NCBI GenBank assembly: GCA_022360875.1
Contig: JAKSBZ010000024.1
Span: 1 to 45,161, forward strand
Reading direction: 5' to 3'
DNA: 45,161 nt
DNA from: Cytophagales bacterium
Lineage (GTDB): Bacteria > Bacteroidota > Bacteroidia > Cytophagales > Cyclobacteriaceae
Positions 18,378-27,600 of this stretch are shown here, in pieces. Position 1 is the stretch's first letter. Each line of letters opens with the position of its first letter. The translations under genes and the position numbers were made by a program. The notes under the pieces are model-generated. The model was not told where the DNA came from. It did no database searches and worked only from the letters and a program-made list of their open reading frames with translations.

Positions 18378-18484
18378 GTTTCTATTTCATTCATTTTTAA
18401 AAATTCAACCCACATTGCAGCCAACCGGCAAATTACATATAAATCAACTCTTGTGAACATCTATTCATTCATCTAGTTCCTTCT

Positions 18485-20041
18485 ATGAATTTAAAGCATC
18501 AACAAGTGTTCAAAACAAGCCGGGAAAGGGACGGAAAAAGAAGGCCTCCAGCACAAAGCCGGACAGAAGCCTCGGCGTACACATACAGGCTTTTTACCCG
18601 TGAAGAGGCTAAAGCCATTCTCAATACGCTATCCTCTTCCTCTCCATTGAAACGTCTTACCGGCCAAGGCAAAGTACTTGTCGACGACAGCGACGATCTG
18701 TTTTGTCTTATAGACCAATACCATTCCCTAGATGACTCACACAAAAAAAGACCGCTAAACTACACCCAGCTGCGAAAGTGCACGCATGCCATGCTTCGTA
18801 CCTTGCACGCCATAAAACGGAACCTGCTGAAAAAATATCGGCAATCGGCCCTAAAAACACAAGCGGAAACACTGCTGACCATGCTGCAGCCCGAGCATGA
18901 AAAACTCGCCAAAACGCTGGCAGACCACCACTTTCCTCTTTGGCTTCCTCATGATACGTCGCAATTCAGGCAACTGGATGAACTCTGGGCAAAGGTTGCT
19001 TTTCCGAAGATGCTGCAGAATCAGCAGCATCTGACAAAGGCTACTGACAGCAAAGAAAGCTCAAAATTCGAGCATGCCTGGGATTTTTTTCAATATTCAA
19101 AAACCGAACATTCGCAAACCTCTCCACCCGCCAAAAGACATTCCGTGTCCGATTTCTTCCTTCAAGCCTCACTCGGGATATTGTACGAAATTTTCAACGA
19201 AGAGGAAGAAGAATTCACAACTGAGAAAGCCCCTGAAAGTGAAGGCCGCAGAGCGCCTTATGAAAAAAAAGAACAAATCCCAAAATCGGAATTTGCGACT
19301 GCCAAGAAAATGGGGAAATCCGTAGCCGAAATGAGCGAAAGAGACTGGAGCGAATTCGATGATATCTCACCCGAAGAGCTCGCCAAAGCCGGTGCAACCG
19401 GTCTGGCCAGCCAAACCCAAGCGGCGCTTGATGCAAAAAAAACTTCGGCACCCCAGAAAAAGCTTGACTTAAGCGAATTTGATGACTTGTCAGTCGAAGA
19501 ACTCGATCTTGCAGGCGCCTCCGGAATTGCCCGGCAATACGAAGCCGCAGGAGGAACCTCTGCCGGACAGCCAGCTATCCTGCCAAAACCCGTCGGAAAA
19601 AGAGCCTTTCCCTGCAAATCCTTTATCCGGCATGGCGCCAAGTCACAGTCGTGTGCTGAGCGCCTCAACGCACGGTTGTTTTCACTAATTCTCCAGCTAA
19701 TGGAAACACCCACAGGCCAGTGGTTGCTGCAGGAAATCATCCGACTAGAAATTCCTGTTTCGATTTCGCCCAACAACAAAAACGAAGACTTTGGGCTGAG
19801 CAAATACGGCGCCTACAGCATAAAAACTCCTGAGCACGCTAAAAGCCTTCCCGGCACTCCCGAACAACTCGACCATCCTTACCGGTTTGACATGCAGATA
19901 CCCGTTTCCTCCTCCTTGCAAACCACTTTTCCCGTGCTTGCTTTTGCCAAAGGGCTGATTAGACTGCTCAAAAAAATGGCAAAAACCAGCTGGAGCGAAA
20001 AAGACCTGGAAGCAACCCTCAAAAAAGAATGGAAAATATAA
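18485..20041 (+). CDS. Unrecognised 518-residue protein; possible degenerate M91-like peptidase C-terminus
   Basis: No signal peptide. The N-terminus is basic and disordered (1-30), followed by a mostly helical region (35-240). An acidic/Lys-rich linker follows (about 238-275). Two copies of a repeat with 41-residue pitch are found: SEFDDISPEELAKAGATGLA at 289 and SEFDDLSVEELDLAGASGIA at 330. The last ~125 residues (FSLILQLMETPTGQWLLQEI, then VSISPNN) resemble the start of NleD/M91-like metallopeptidase domains. Where an HExxH would be expected after FPVLAFA, the sequence reads KGLIR (489-493), so a zinc site is absent. This resemblance is from pattern memory and is uncertain. A similar-style gene follows 100 bases downstream. 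These could be secreted effector-like proteins, but no secretion system genes are in view. Confidence 0.6.
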   Translation: MNLKHQQVFKTSRERDGKRRPPAQSRTEASAYTYRLFTREEAKAILNTLSSSSPLKRLTGQGKVLVDDSDDLFCLIDQYHSLDDSHKKRPLNYTQLRKCTHAMLRTLHAIKRNLLKKYRQSALKTQAETLLTMLQPEHEKLAKTLADHHFPLWLPHDTSQFRQLDELWAKVAFPKMLQNQQHLTKATDSKESSKFEHAWDFFQYSKTEHSQTSPPAKRHSVSDFFLQASLGILYEIFNEEEEEFTTEKAPESEGRRAPYEKKEQIPKSEFATAKKMGKSVAEMSERDWSEFDDISPEELAKAGATGLASQTQAALDAKKTSAPQKKLDLSEFDDLSVEELDLAGASGIARQYEAAGGTSAGQPAILPKPVGKRAFPCKSFIRHGAKSQSCAERLNARLFSLILQLMETPTGQWLLQEIIRLEIPVSISPNNKNEDFGLSKYGAYSIKTPEHAKSLPGTPEQLDHPYRFDMQIPVSSSLQTTFPVLAFAKGLIRLLKKMAKTSWSEKDLEATLKKEWKI

Positions 20042-20141
20042 AAAACTCCTGCTAGGAAAGGGAAGCTTCAAGCTCGATGCCGCGCAAGCTTACCAAGAAC
20101 TTTTGTAAAAGCCTCCGGTTAGACCTTTAACTGCACCGCTA

Positions 20142-21077
20142 ATGTTCAGCCCACAATATAAACAAAAGAAAAAAAAGCGAGAGTCGCCTGCCCCAAGCTC
20201 ACCGCAAAGCGATTCTTCCACAGCCGAAGGTGCCACAGCCATAAGCCCTTCACCATCCCTCTCATCACTGCTTGAATCCGATACCCACCTTCATCTAGAG
20301 CAACAACCCAGCACACCGCTTCCCTCAAGCACGCCTGATCCCCTTTTGGAGGGATACGATGAAGGATCAATAACATCTGAAGACGATTTCGACCCGGCGG
20401 CTTACAGCCTTCTGTTGACAAAAACAGAGAGTTTCCTGCCTTCTGCACCCGAAATGCTCTCATACATCCAGCACCCTCTCCGGTCTCTCTCGGCACTTGC
20501 TTCCCGCATTCCCAGACCCCGCTTCAACAAAAACGCTTACCTCCTTTGGCTGGATTTGGTGCAAGACCAGAAAGAAAGCACACGAATATTCAGAGAAACC
20601 GGCTCCGTGCCACTCAACTACATAAAAAAAGAACTTGAAACTCTTGAAGGGGAAAAAGTGGAAGCCCTTTTTCTTAAACCCAAACTGGCTCAAATATGCT
20701 GGAAAAAAAGAAAAAAACTGGCACCCGGATACCTTCTAGAACAAGACAAGCCGGTGATAGACCTTGACATCGCCAAAAAAATCCAGACAAGGCGACAAGT
20801 TAAGACTAACTTCCGAAGACAAACTGAGGATCCCAACATTCATCACCCCCTCAAACAAATTAAATGCGACACTCCTGTTTCGCAGGAACGACTCGACTCT
20901 GCAATTGACGATTTCTATTTTACCTTCGTTCCTCCTGAAACAGAAGCAGCCTTAGCCTCAGACCCATCGCCCTATCAACTGATTGCCACCCTCCGCGAAA
21001 TGATTCAGTGGCATGAAAGCGGAATTCTTCCCCCTGAAACTGACATAGAACGAGTTTTTAAAAAAAACGAACACTAA
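20142..21077 (+). CDS. Unrecognised 311-residue protein with disordered Ser/Pro-rich N-terminus
   Basis: It begins MFSPQYKQKKKKRE, then about 90 residues rich in Ser, Pro, Thr and acidic residues (low complexity), then a helical part from about 105 (SYIQHPLRSLSALASRI, AYLLWLDLVQDQ) to the end (LIATLREMIQWHESGILPPETDIERVF). There is no signal peptide, transmembrane segment or catalytic motif that I recognise. It lies 100 bases after the 518-residue gene on the same strand, and both share a basic, disordered, exported-effector-like N-terminus without clear sequence identity. Codon use looks A-rich but not alien. The function is unknown. Confidence 0.6.
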   Translation: MFSPQYKQKKKKRESPAPSSPQSDSSTAEGATAISPSPSLSSLLESDTHLHLEQQPSTPLPSSTPDPLLEGYDEGSITSEDDFDPAAYSLLLTKTESFLPSAPEMLSYIQHPLRSLSALASRIPRPRFNKNAYLLWLDLVQDQKESTRIFRETGSVPLNYIKKELETLEGEKVEALFLKPKLAQICWKKRKKLAPGYLLEQDKPVIDLDIAKKIQTRRQVKTNFRRQTEDPNIHHPLKQIKCDTPVSQERLDSAIDDFYFTFVPPETEAALASDPSPYQLIATLREMIQWHESGILPPETDIERVFKKNEH

Positions 21078-21230
21078 ACACACCACTGCTGTCAAAAGCC
21101 ACACCCCGCCTGACAACATTCATACATTTCAGCTTGAATTATTGAAAAATAAGAAACAATAACTCTCAAAAGATGTGAAAATCATAAAACAACCAGCTTC
21201 TTTAGTTTTTGCTGATATGTTTTAAGGGGT

Positions 21231-21395
21231 ATGTTGTTGACTTTTTTAAAGAAATTTCCTGATTATCAAAAAATACATTCCCTTCAATGCAAACGGTGTA
21301 AGTTTTCCATCTCACAAAAACGCTTACGGCTTTTATTCATCCATTTTACGAATTCCTCAATAAAACACCACCATCAAAGCCACACACAACCCTAA
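21231..21395 (+). CDS. Doubtful 54-residue ORF with a CxxC motif
   Basis: ATG at 21231 is preceded by AAGGGG, though with almost no spacing. The product contains LQCKRCKFSISQKR, like half of a zinc ribbon as found at the start of some transposases (IS1 InsA type), then a His/Ser-rich tail. Only one CxxC pair is present, so a zinc site would be incomplete. It may be a transposase scrap or chance. Confidence 0.2.
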   Translation: MLLTFLKKFPDYQKIHSLQCKRCKFSISQKRLRLLFIHFTNSSIKHHHQSHTQP

Positions 21396-21408
21396 ACCAA
21401 GAGATCCA

Positions 21409-21442
21409 TTGAATATTTTTTAAAAAAATCCACTTACCTTTG
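21409..21442 (+). promoter_or_regulatory. Bacteroidota-type promoter for the gene at 21478
   Basis: TTACCTTTG with core TACCTTTG (about 21435-21442) fits the Bacteroidota -7 consensus TAnnTTTG. An upstream TTG at 21409-21411 could be the -33 element, though the spacing (23) is a little long. The start codon lies 36 bases further on. Confidence 0.5.
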
Positions 21443-21477
21443 CAATGAACTAAAAGGAAAAAATAAAAAAAGAGATT

Positions 21478-21831
21478 ATGAAAAAGTTATTAGCAATCAT
21501 CACCCTCGCGCTTGCATTCAGTACCAGCTCATTCGCCCAAGAGCCAACTGCAACTCCAATTGTCAAGCTAATCAGCCAGCCTCAAGCCAGCAAATTCAAA
21601 GTAATTTACATCGGCAACGAAAGCGAAAAAGTAAAAATCAAAATATCTGATGCAGAAGGAACTGTAGTTTTTTCTGAGTCAATCCAAGAAACTTCATTCA
21701 TTCGCCCTTACGTACTTAAAAACCTTCCAAAAGGACTTTACAAACTAACTGTTACTAACCGTACAGGCAAGCAGGAACTGAACTTGATTCACCAAGAAAA
21801 AAGAACTGAGCGTCTGGCATCGGCTCAATAA
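21478..21831 (+). CDS. Small secreted protein with a sorting-domain-like beta fold
   Basis: The 117-residue protein has a clear signal peptide (cleavage after SSFAQ, about residue 21). The mature part is a single beta-sandwich-like unit: FKVIYIGNESEKVKIKISD, GTVVFSESI, YVLKNLPKGLYKLTVTNRTGK. This strand order resembles type IX secretion C-terminal sorting domains (N.xG.vv / l..G.Y.l.v), yet no cargo domain precedes it and ~17 extra residues follow. It may be a free-standing periplasmic or surface protein of a DUF3244-like kind. It has its own promoter. The function is unknown. Confidence 0.75.
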   Translation: MKKLLAIITLALAFSTSSFAQEPTATPIVKLISQPQASKFKVIYIGNESEKVKIKISDAEGTVVFSESIQETSFIRPYVLKNLPKGLYKLTVTNRTGKQELNLIHQEKRTERLASAQ

Positions 21832-21914
21832 AAACACCATTCGCCATAAACGCCATAAGACATTTGCCTTTTCAACAAAATCCGGCAAGCTGTGTGTTGC
21901 TTCCGGTATCCCCC

Positions 21915-22739
21915 CTACAAGCTTATCTTTTGGTAAGCTATTTTTTTGCCTGCAGTATCGAGCAGCATTAGCTCATACTGCTGCGTTTTCCAAAGCATTC
22001 GCAGCACACCCAGCTCCAAGGTGTTCGGGTCGCAAACCGACATGCGATAAATCATTTTACCACTCGGACTTTTTACCATATCGATGCCTTCCTTCAGCAT
22101 ATTGCCGGTCACATGCACAATATTTTTTGCTTTAGACCGCTCTAAAATTGCATTAAGCGTGTTTTTATACTCATTATTCATTTTCAAATCAGAACATATT
22201 ACCTGCAGAGCTTCTTCGCCAGAAAGCTGATCCTCAATCCAGTCCCAGGGCTTTTCGTTCACAAAGCTCTCCGAGTCCAAAAAGATGAATTTCACTTTCC
22301 TGTCCTTTTTCCCAAACACATATGCCGCAAACTGATTGAGGGAATCCTGCCGGGCTTTTTCTATAAAATGAATAATTCCCGCCGGACTGTTCGGAATTTG
22401 ATCTTCATTCATCCAAGTCCCCACCAGATATACCGGCTGCAGCTTTTCCCAGCTGTCGCGCGAGCTCTTCGCCCGGTCCAGCTTGCCGTTCGGCCGAAAA
22501 AAACTCTGTCCTGTCTGTATCCAAAGCTGCGGAAAAAAGGATTCGAAATTTTCCCAATGGTCCCGAACAGCCTCGTGCTGCTTGCTTTCGCTGAAGAGCA
22601 CTGTATGCAGCGTTTGCTCATAAAGACGAGCGGTTCCGTGGTCAGTCACCCGGCTTTTCCGGCACCCTGCCAAGCAAACGACGGCCAAAGCCAAAAGTAT
22701 ACCTGAAATTTTAATTAGATACATCTGTTTGTTTATCAT
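21915..22739 (-). CDS. Hypothetical lipoprotein
   Basis: I place the start at 22739, where the ATG overlaps the stop of the upstream gene (ATGA) and opens a lipoprotein leader (LALAVVCLAGC, Cys at about 25). A longer in-frame extension to 22814 would read through the neighbouring gene. The 274-residue product has no recognised domain. Features include KVKFIFLDSESFVNEKPWDWIEDQL, NIVHVTGNMLKEGIDMVKSPSGKMIYRMSVC and a final YELMLLDTAGKKIAYQKISL. It forms a two-gene operon with the membrane protein upstream, divergent from dapF. The function is unknown. Confidence 0.7.
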   Translation of the reverse strand: MINKQMYLIKISGILLALAVVCLAGCRKSRVTDHGTARLYEQTLHTVLFSESKQHEAVRDHWENFESFFPQLWIQTGQSFFRPNGKLDRAKSSRDSWEKLQPVYLVGTWMNEDQIPNSPAGIIHFIEKARQDSLNQFAAYVFGKKDRKVKFIFLDSESFVNEKPWDWIEDQLSGEEALQVICSDLKMNNEYKNTLNAILERSKAKNIVHVTGNMLKEGIDMVKSPSGKMIYRMSVCDPNTLELGVLRMLWKTQQYELMLLDTAGKKIAYQKISL

Positions 22740-23173
22740 CACTGTGTCCATCTGATTTTCACATAAAAAGCCAAAGCCAGAAACAAAAGCCCCAAAGCCG
22801 CCTGCTTTTTCCAATATCTATCATGAATCGCCGATTGCCCCGCCAGAAAGTAGTCCTGCCGTCCTTCCGCCCGGACAAGCTTCAAAAACGCATTGCGGCT
22901 ATAATTCCGGTAGACTTCTTTCGAAGAAATGCGGAGAAAAATCATCCTGTCCTGCTCCGGCACTTCCAGTATAAAAACGAAGCTCTCAGGACTTGCTCCC
23001 GAGCGTTTATATTTGTTTACCAAAAGCACATCCAATGAATCAGAAGTCAACCTGTTGTCAATTCCAAATTTTCTTAAATCCATATACCAGCTCACCCAAA
23101 GCATACCGCCGGCCGCTAAGCCGATCCAAAGAAAAATGCGTGAGGCCCGTTTATACTTAGGAGCTTTTAACAA
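22739..23173 (-). CDS. Small two-helix membrane protein
   Basis: The 144-residue protein has transmembrane helices at about 12-29 and 123-139, with a soluble domain of about 90 residues between them (SLDVLLVNKYKRS...FVFILEVPEQDRMIFLRISSKEVY). It ends in KIRWTQ. No known family recognised. Its stop overlaps the start of the following lipoprotein gene, so the two are translationally coupled and probably act together at the membrane. It starts about 100 bases from dapF on the opposite strand, so the promoters are shared or divergent. Confidence 0.7.
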   Translation of the reverse strand: MLKAPKYKRASRIFLWIGLAAGGMLWVSWYMDLRKFGIDNRLTSDSLDVLLVNKYKRSGASPESFVFILEVPEQDRMIFLRISSKEVYRNYSRNAFLKLVRAEGRQDYFLAGQSAIHDRYWKKQAALGLLFLALAFYVKIRWTQ

Positions 23174-23273
23174 GTTTTTATACTTTTACAGTTTGGCAAG
23201 CGCTAGGGAGGAAGCCGGCGTTCAATACGGGAGCCTAAACTTACCCGCAGCGCATAGACAAAACCACTGAGAA

Positions 23274-24038
23274 ATGCAAAAGTTAAGCTTTTATAAATAT
23301 CAGGGAACGGGCAACGACTTTGTGATGGTCGACAACCGGTCTGAAGACCTGAAAGTAAGCAAAGCACTTGTGCGGCAGCTTTGCGACCGCAGATTCGGAA
23401 TCGGAGCGGACGGTCTCATCCTGATCGAAAACAAAGAAGGCTGCGACTTCGAAATGGTGTACTACAACTCGGACGGAAGCCAAAGCCTCTGCGGCAACGG
23501 CAGCCGATGCGCGGTTCGGTTTGCGGAGTTCCTGGGCATTGTTTCCGGAAGTACCCGTTTTATGACCATTGACGGAGTGCTGACCGCCGAAATCAATCCT
23601 GAAAGTATTCGGTTGAAAATGCCGGATGTGAACAAAGTGGAAACAGCCGGAAAAGACTACTTTATCCACACAGGTTCTCCACATTACATCCAGTTTGTGG
23701 ATAAAGTAAAAGATTTCGACGTTTTCGAAAACGGAAAATCGCTCCGTGATTTTAAAAAAGACGGCACAAATGTGAATTTTGTGGAAAAAACTGGGGAAAA
23801 CTCCATTTTTGTGCGCACTTTTGAACGCGGAGTCGAAGACGAAACGCTGTCGTGCGGCACAGGGGTTACAGCCTGCGCATTAGCCTGTGGATATCTGGGA
23901 TTTAAAGGCCCGGTTGCAGTCCAAACCTTGGGCGGGCAGCTTTCCGTAAATTTTGAAAAATCAAACGACAGCCAGTTCCAAAACATATACCTGGAAGGAC
24001 CGGCCGAATACGTCTTCGAAGGCATATTCCGGTACTGA
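23274..24038 (+). CDS. dapF: Diaminopimelate epimerase
   Basis: The 254-residue enzyme converts LL-diaminopimelate to the meso form for peptidoglycan and lysine synthesis, in the cytoplasm. The opening YKYQGTGNDFVMVDN, LCDRRFGIGADGLI and both catalytic cysteines are present: C73 in SLCGNGSRC and C194 in TLSCGTGVTA. Two-fold pseudo-symmetry and length (about 255-275 in the family) are normal. A small secreted-protein gene follows 32 bases later and may be co-transcribed. Gram-negative DAP-type peptidoglycan is implied. Confidence 0.97.
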   Translation: MQKLSFYKYQGTGNDFVMVDNRSEDLKVSKALVRQLCDRRFGIGADGLILIENKEGCDFEMVYYNSDGSQSLCGNGSRCAVRFAEFLGIVSGSTRFMTIDGVLTAEINPESIRLKMPDVNKVETAGKDYFIHTGSPHYIQFVDKVKDFDVFENGKSLRDFKKDGTNVNFVEKTGENSIFVRTFERGVEDETLSCGTGVTACALACGYLGFKGPVAVQTLGGQLSVNFEKSNDSQFQNIYLEGPAEYVFEGIFRY

Positions 24039-24070
24039 AAGCTTTTGATAAAGCTCCATAAAAAACACGG

Positions 24071-24406
24071 ATGAAAACACTGTTCAAAGTATTATCAATA
24101 GGACTCGTTGGCGGCTTGTGCTGCCAAGCCGGAACGCCGAAAAGCGTGGCCCGGCAGCTGCACCGCAGCCTGCAGTCTCACATCATACTTTCGATTCAGT
24201 CGCCGCTGCAGTCTTTCAGCCTGTCCGAAGACGATCTGGAAAAGCTTCAGAAGCTGCAGGCTCTTAACGATAAAACCCAGGACAGAATTTTTGACCGTTT
24301 CCCCGGAACGGCTGCATTATCTCTTACTCAGTTTCCTTCTTCAGGAACCGTCCGCAGCACTGTCAGCCGTACAGTCGAGCATATCATTTGGGAAAACGAC
24401 GAGTAA
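24071..24406 (+). CDS. Hypothetical small exported protein
   Basis: The 111-residue product starts with a hydrophobic leader (FKVLSIGLVGGLCCQA), with Cys residues at 17-18 that could make it a lipoprotein or simply a signal peptide. The rest is helical (SLSEDDLEKLQKLQALNDKTQDRIFDRF) and ends ..VSRTVEHIIWENDE. No family recognised. It lies 32 bases after dapF on the same strand. A second frame (24108-24437) is also open, but its product has no leader and I judge it a shadow. Confidence 0.55.
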   Translation: MKTLFKVLSIGLVGGLCCQAGTPKSVARQLHRSLQSHIILSIQSPLQSFSLSEDDLEKLQKLQALNDKTQDRIFDRFPGTAALSLTQFPSSGTVRSTVSRTVEHIIWENDE

Positions 24407-24461
24407 ACCCGCCAATGTTTCCTGCACTTTTCGGTAAATTTTTAACAGCCGTATTATGCAA

Positions 24462-24489
24462 TGCGGACAGGAAATAAACATTGTCCGCA
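24462..24489. repeat. Hairpin TGCGGACA/TGTCCGCA before secA
   Basis: Perfect 8-base arms (24462-24469 and 24482-24489) with a 12-base loop. No T-run follows on the plus strand, so it is not a standard terminator. The core GCGGACAGG...TGTCCGC also occurs in the terminator at 35145-35181. Confidence 0.5.
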
Positions 24490-24632
24490 ATTCTGCCGAT
24501 TCACCATAAAACGGATGAACCGGCCAGCATATCAGTACTCCTGCACAAGCGCGTATTTTCAAACAAAAAGAATTCGCTTGTTTGGCAGTTGAGCGATAGG
24601 GTATTTTTTTAGAAACAGAACAGATAAAAACA

Positions 24633-27600
24633 ATGATAAATTTTCTAACAAAAGGGATTGCCAAAGTCTTCGGAACCAAATCCGAAAGGGACATGAAACC
24701 GCTTTGGCCAATCGTCAGACAAATCAATGAACAGTTCGAACGCCTGTCAACCCTCACGGATGACGAGCTGAGAGCCAGTACACAAAAAGTGATTGAACAG
24801 ATCAACAGCGATCTGAAGCATATCGACGACCAGATTGCCCAACTCCACCAGCAAGTGGACGAGGACATTTCTATGGACTTGGCGAAAAAAGAAGAAATCT
24901 TCGAAAAAATCGACAAGCTGGAAGACGAACGAAATGAAGAGCTGGAAAAGGCACTGAAAAATGTACTTCCGCAGGCTTTCGCTATCGTGAAAGAAACGGC
25001 CCGCCGGCTGAAAGACAACAAGGAACTTGTAGTGGAAGCCACGCTGCACGACCGCACAGTGGCAACTAAGCGGGACTGCGTAACTATTGACGGCGAAAAA
25101 GCCATCTGGAGAAACGAATGGACAGCCGCGGGCAACCTGATGACCTGGGAAATGGTGCACTACGATGTGCAGCTTATCGGAGGAATGGTGCTGCACGAAG
25201 GTAAAGTAGCCGAAATGGCAACCGGTGAAGGTAAAACTCTGGTGGCTACGCTGCCGGCCTTCCTGAACGCCCTGGCCAAACGAGGCGTGCACATCGTAAC
25301 CGTAAACGACTACCTGGCAACGCGTGACGCCGACTGGATGGCGCCGCTGTTCGAATTCCACGGCCTGACAGTGGACTGCATCGACAAATGGCAGCCGAAC
25401 TCGGAAGAAAGACGCCGCGCTTACCAAGCCGACATCACTTACGGTACCAACAACGAATTCGGATTTGACTACCTGCGTGACAACATGTCGCGCGAAGTAG
25501 GCGAGCTGGTGCAACGCAAACGCCACCACTATGCAATGGTCGATGAGGTTGACTCCGTACTAATCGATGACGCGCGAACCCCGCTGATCATTTCAGGACC
25601 GATTCCGAAAGGCGACGAGCACGAATTCTACGCGCTGAAGCCGCGCGTGCAGAAAGTCGTGGACGCACAGAGAAAAATTTTCTCGCAGTTCCTTCTTGAT
25701 GCCAAAAAACTCATCAAAGAAGGCGACGAAAAAGAAGGGGGACTGGCCCTGTTCCGTGCTTTCCGCGGACTGCCGAAATCCAAACCGCTTATTAAATACC
25801 TGAGTGAACCGGGTATCCGTCAGATCCTTCAGTCTACAGAAAACATCTACCTCGCCGACAACCAGCGAATGATGCCTGAGGCAGACAAACCGCTGTACTT
25901 CACCATCGACGAAAAAACAAACAGCATCGATCTTACCGAAAACGGAATCGATCTGCTTACCGGCGAAGACGAAGACCCGAATTTCTTCATCCTTCCGGAC
26001 ATAGGCGCCGAGATTGCCAAGCTGGAAAAAGAAGAAAATGTTTCGGATGCCGAAAAACTGGAGAAAAAAGACCAGGTGATTGCAGACTACAGCGTAAAAG
26101 CCGAGCGCATTCACTCAGTAAACCAGCTTTTGAAAGCCTACACGCTTTTTGAGAAAGACACCGAATACATCATCGTAGACGGAAAGGTTAAAATCGTCGA
26201 CGAGCAGACAGGCCGCGTAATGGAAGGCCGGCGCTACTCAGACGGACTGCACCAGGCCCTGGAAGCGAAAGAAAACGTAAAAGTAGAAGACGCTACGCAA
26301 ACCTACGCAACCGTAACCCTGCAGAATTATTTCCGAATGTACCACAAACTTTCGGGAATGACCGGTACGGCAGAAACCGAAGCCGCCGAGCTTTGGGACA
26401 TTTACAAACTGGACACCACGGTTATTCCAACCAACCGTCCGATTCAGCGTGACGACCAGCAGGACAAAGTTTACAAAACCGTCCGCGAGAAGTTCAATGC
26501 TGTAGCCGACGAAATTGTGGAACTAACCGAAAAAGGCCGTCCGGTGCTTGTCGGAACCACTTCAGTAGAAATCTCCGAGATTCTGAGCCGCATGCTGAAA
26601 ATGCGCAAGATTCCTCATCAGGTGCTGAACGCCAAACAGCACGGAAAAGAAGCCGAAGTTGTTGCCCTTGCCGGTAAGCCGAGCACTGTAACCATTGCAA
26701 CAAACATGGCCGGACGGGGTACGGACATCAAGCTTACTCCTGAATCGAAAGCAGCGGGAGGACTGGCTATCGTCGGTACGGAACGCCACGAATCTCGGCG
26801 TGTGGACCGGCAGCTGCGAGGACGTGCCGGCCGTCAGGGAGACGTTGGATCATCGCAGTTTTTCGTATCGCTGGAAGACAGCCTGATGCGTCTGTTCGGT
26901 TCGGAAAGAATCGCCAAGCTGATGGACCGCATGGGACTGGAAGAAGGCGAAGTAATCCAGCACAGCATGATCACCAAATCGATCGAGCGCGCGCAGAAGA
27001 AAGTCGAGGAAAACAACTTCGGCCAGCGTAAGCGCCTGCTGGAATTCGACGATGTTATGAACAACCAGCGTGAGGTTATCTACCGCCGCCGCCGCAATGC
27101 ACTTTACGGCGAGCGCCTGCAAGTAGATATCCTGAATGCCATCTACGACGTCTGCGAAGATCTGGCGATTGCCTGCAAAGCGTCTTTGGACTACGAAAGT
27201 TTCCAAATTGAAACGGCCCGCGTGCTCGGACTGGAAATGTCAGACTTCAAGGAAGAAGACTTCATGGCCGCCAAAGAAGAGGATCTTGTAGAAAGGCTGT
27301 ACGCGAAGTCGCTAGAGCGCTACAAAGCGAAAAACGATTCCATCGCCGAAAGAGCTTTCCCTATTCTGCAAAACGTTTACGAAACGCGCGGAGCTGTCGT
27401 AAAAGACATCCTGGTTCCTTTCACCGACGGCAAGAAGCAAATCGGCGTAGGATCTGACCTTCAGAAAAATGTTGAGACACACTGCCGAGAGCTAATCAGC
27501 TCACTGGAAAAAGCATCTACGCTGGCGATCATCGACCAGGCGTGGAAAGAACACCTGCGCGAGATGGATGACCTGAAGCAATCGGTGCAAAATGCTGTGT

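Larger units (their letters stand above)
21078..21477 (+). other. Gene-poor gap with one doubtful small ORF and a promoter
   Basis: 400 AT-rich bases. The only possible gene is the 54-codon ORF at 21231-21395. The right end holds the promoter of the secreted protein at 21478. I see no terminator-like hairpin after 21077. Confidence 0.5.

Noticed and set aside
22740-22814. Longer start for the lipoprotein gene at 22814
   Set aside because: It would read through the end of the upstream gene, while the ATG at 22739 gives ATGA coupling and a clean lipobox.
24108-24437. Alternative frame over the small gene after dapF
   Set aside because: It lacks a leader; its Cys/Arg/Ser-rich product looks like a shadow of the frame starting at 24071.
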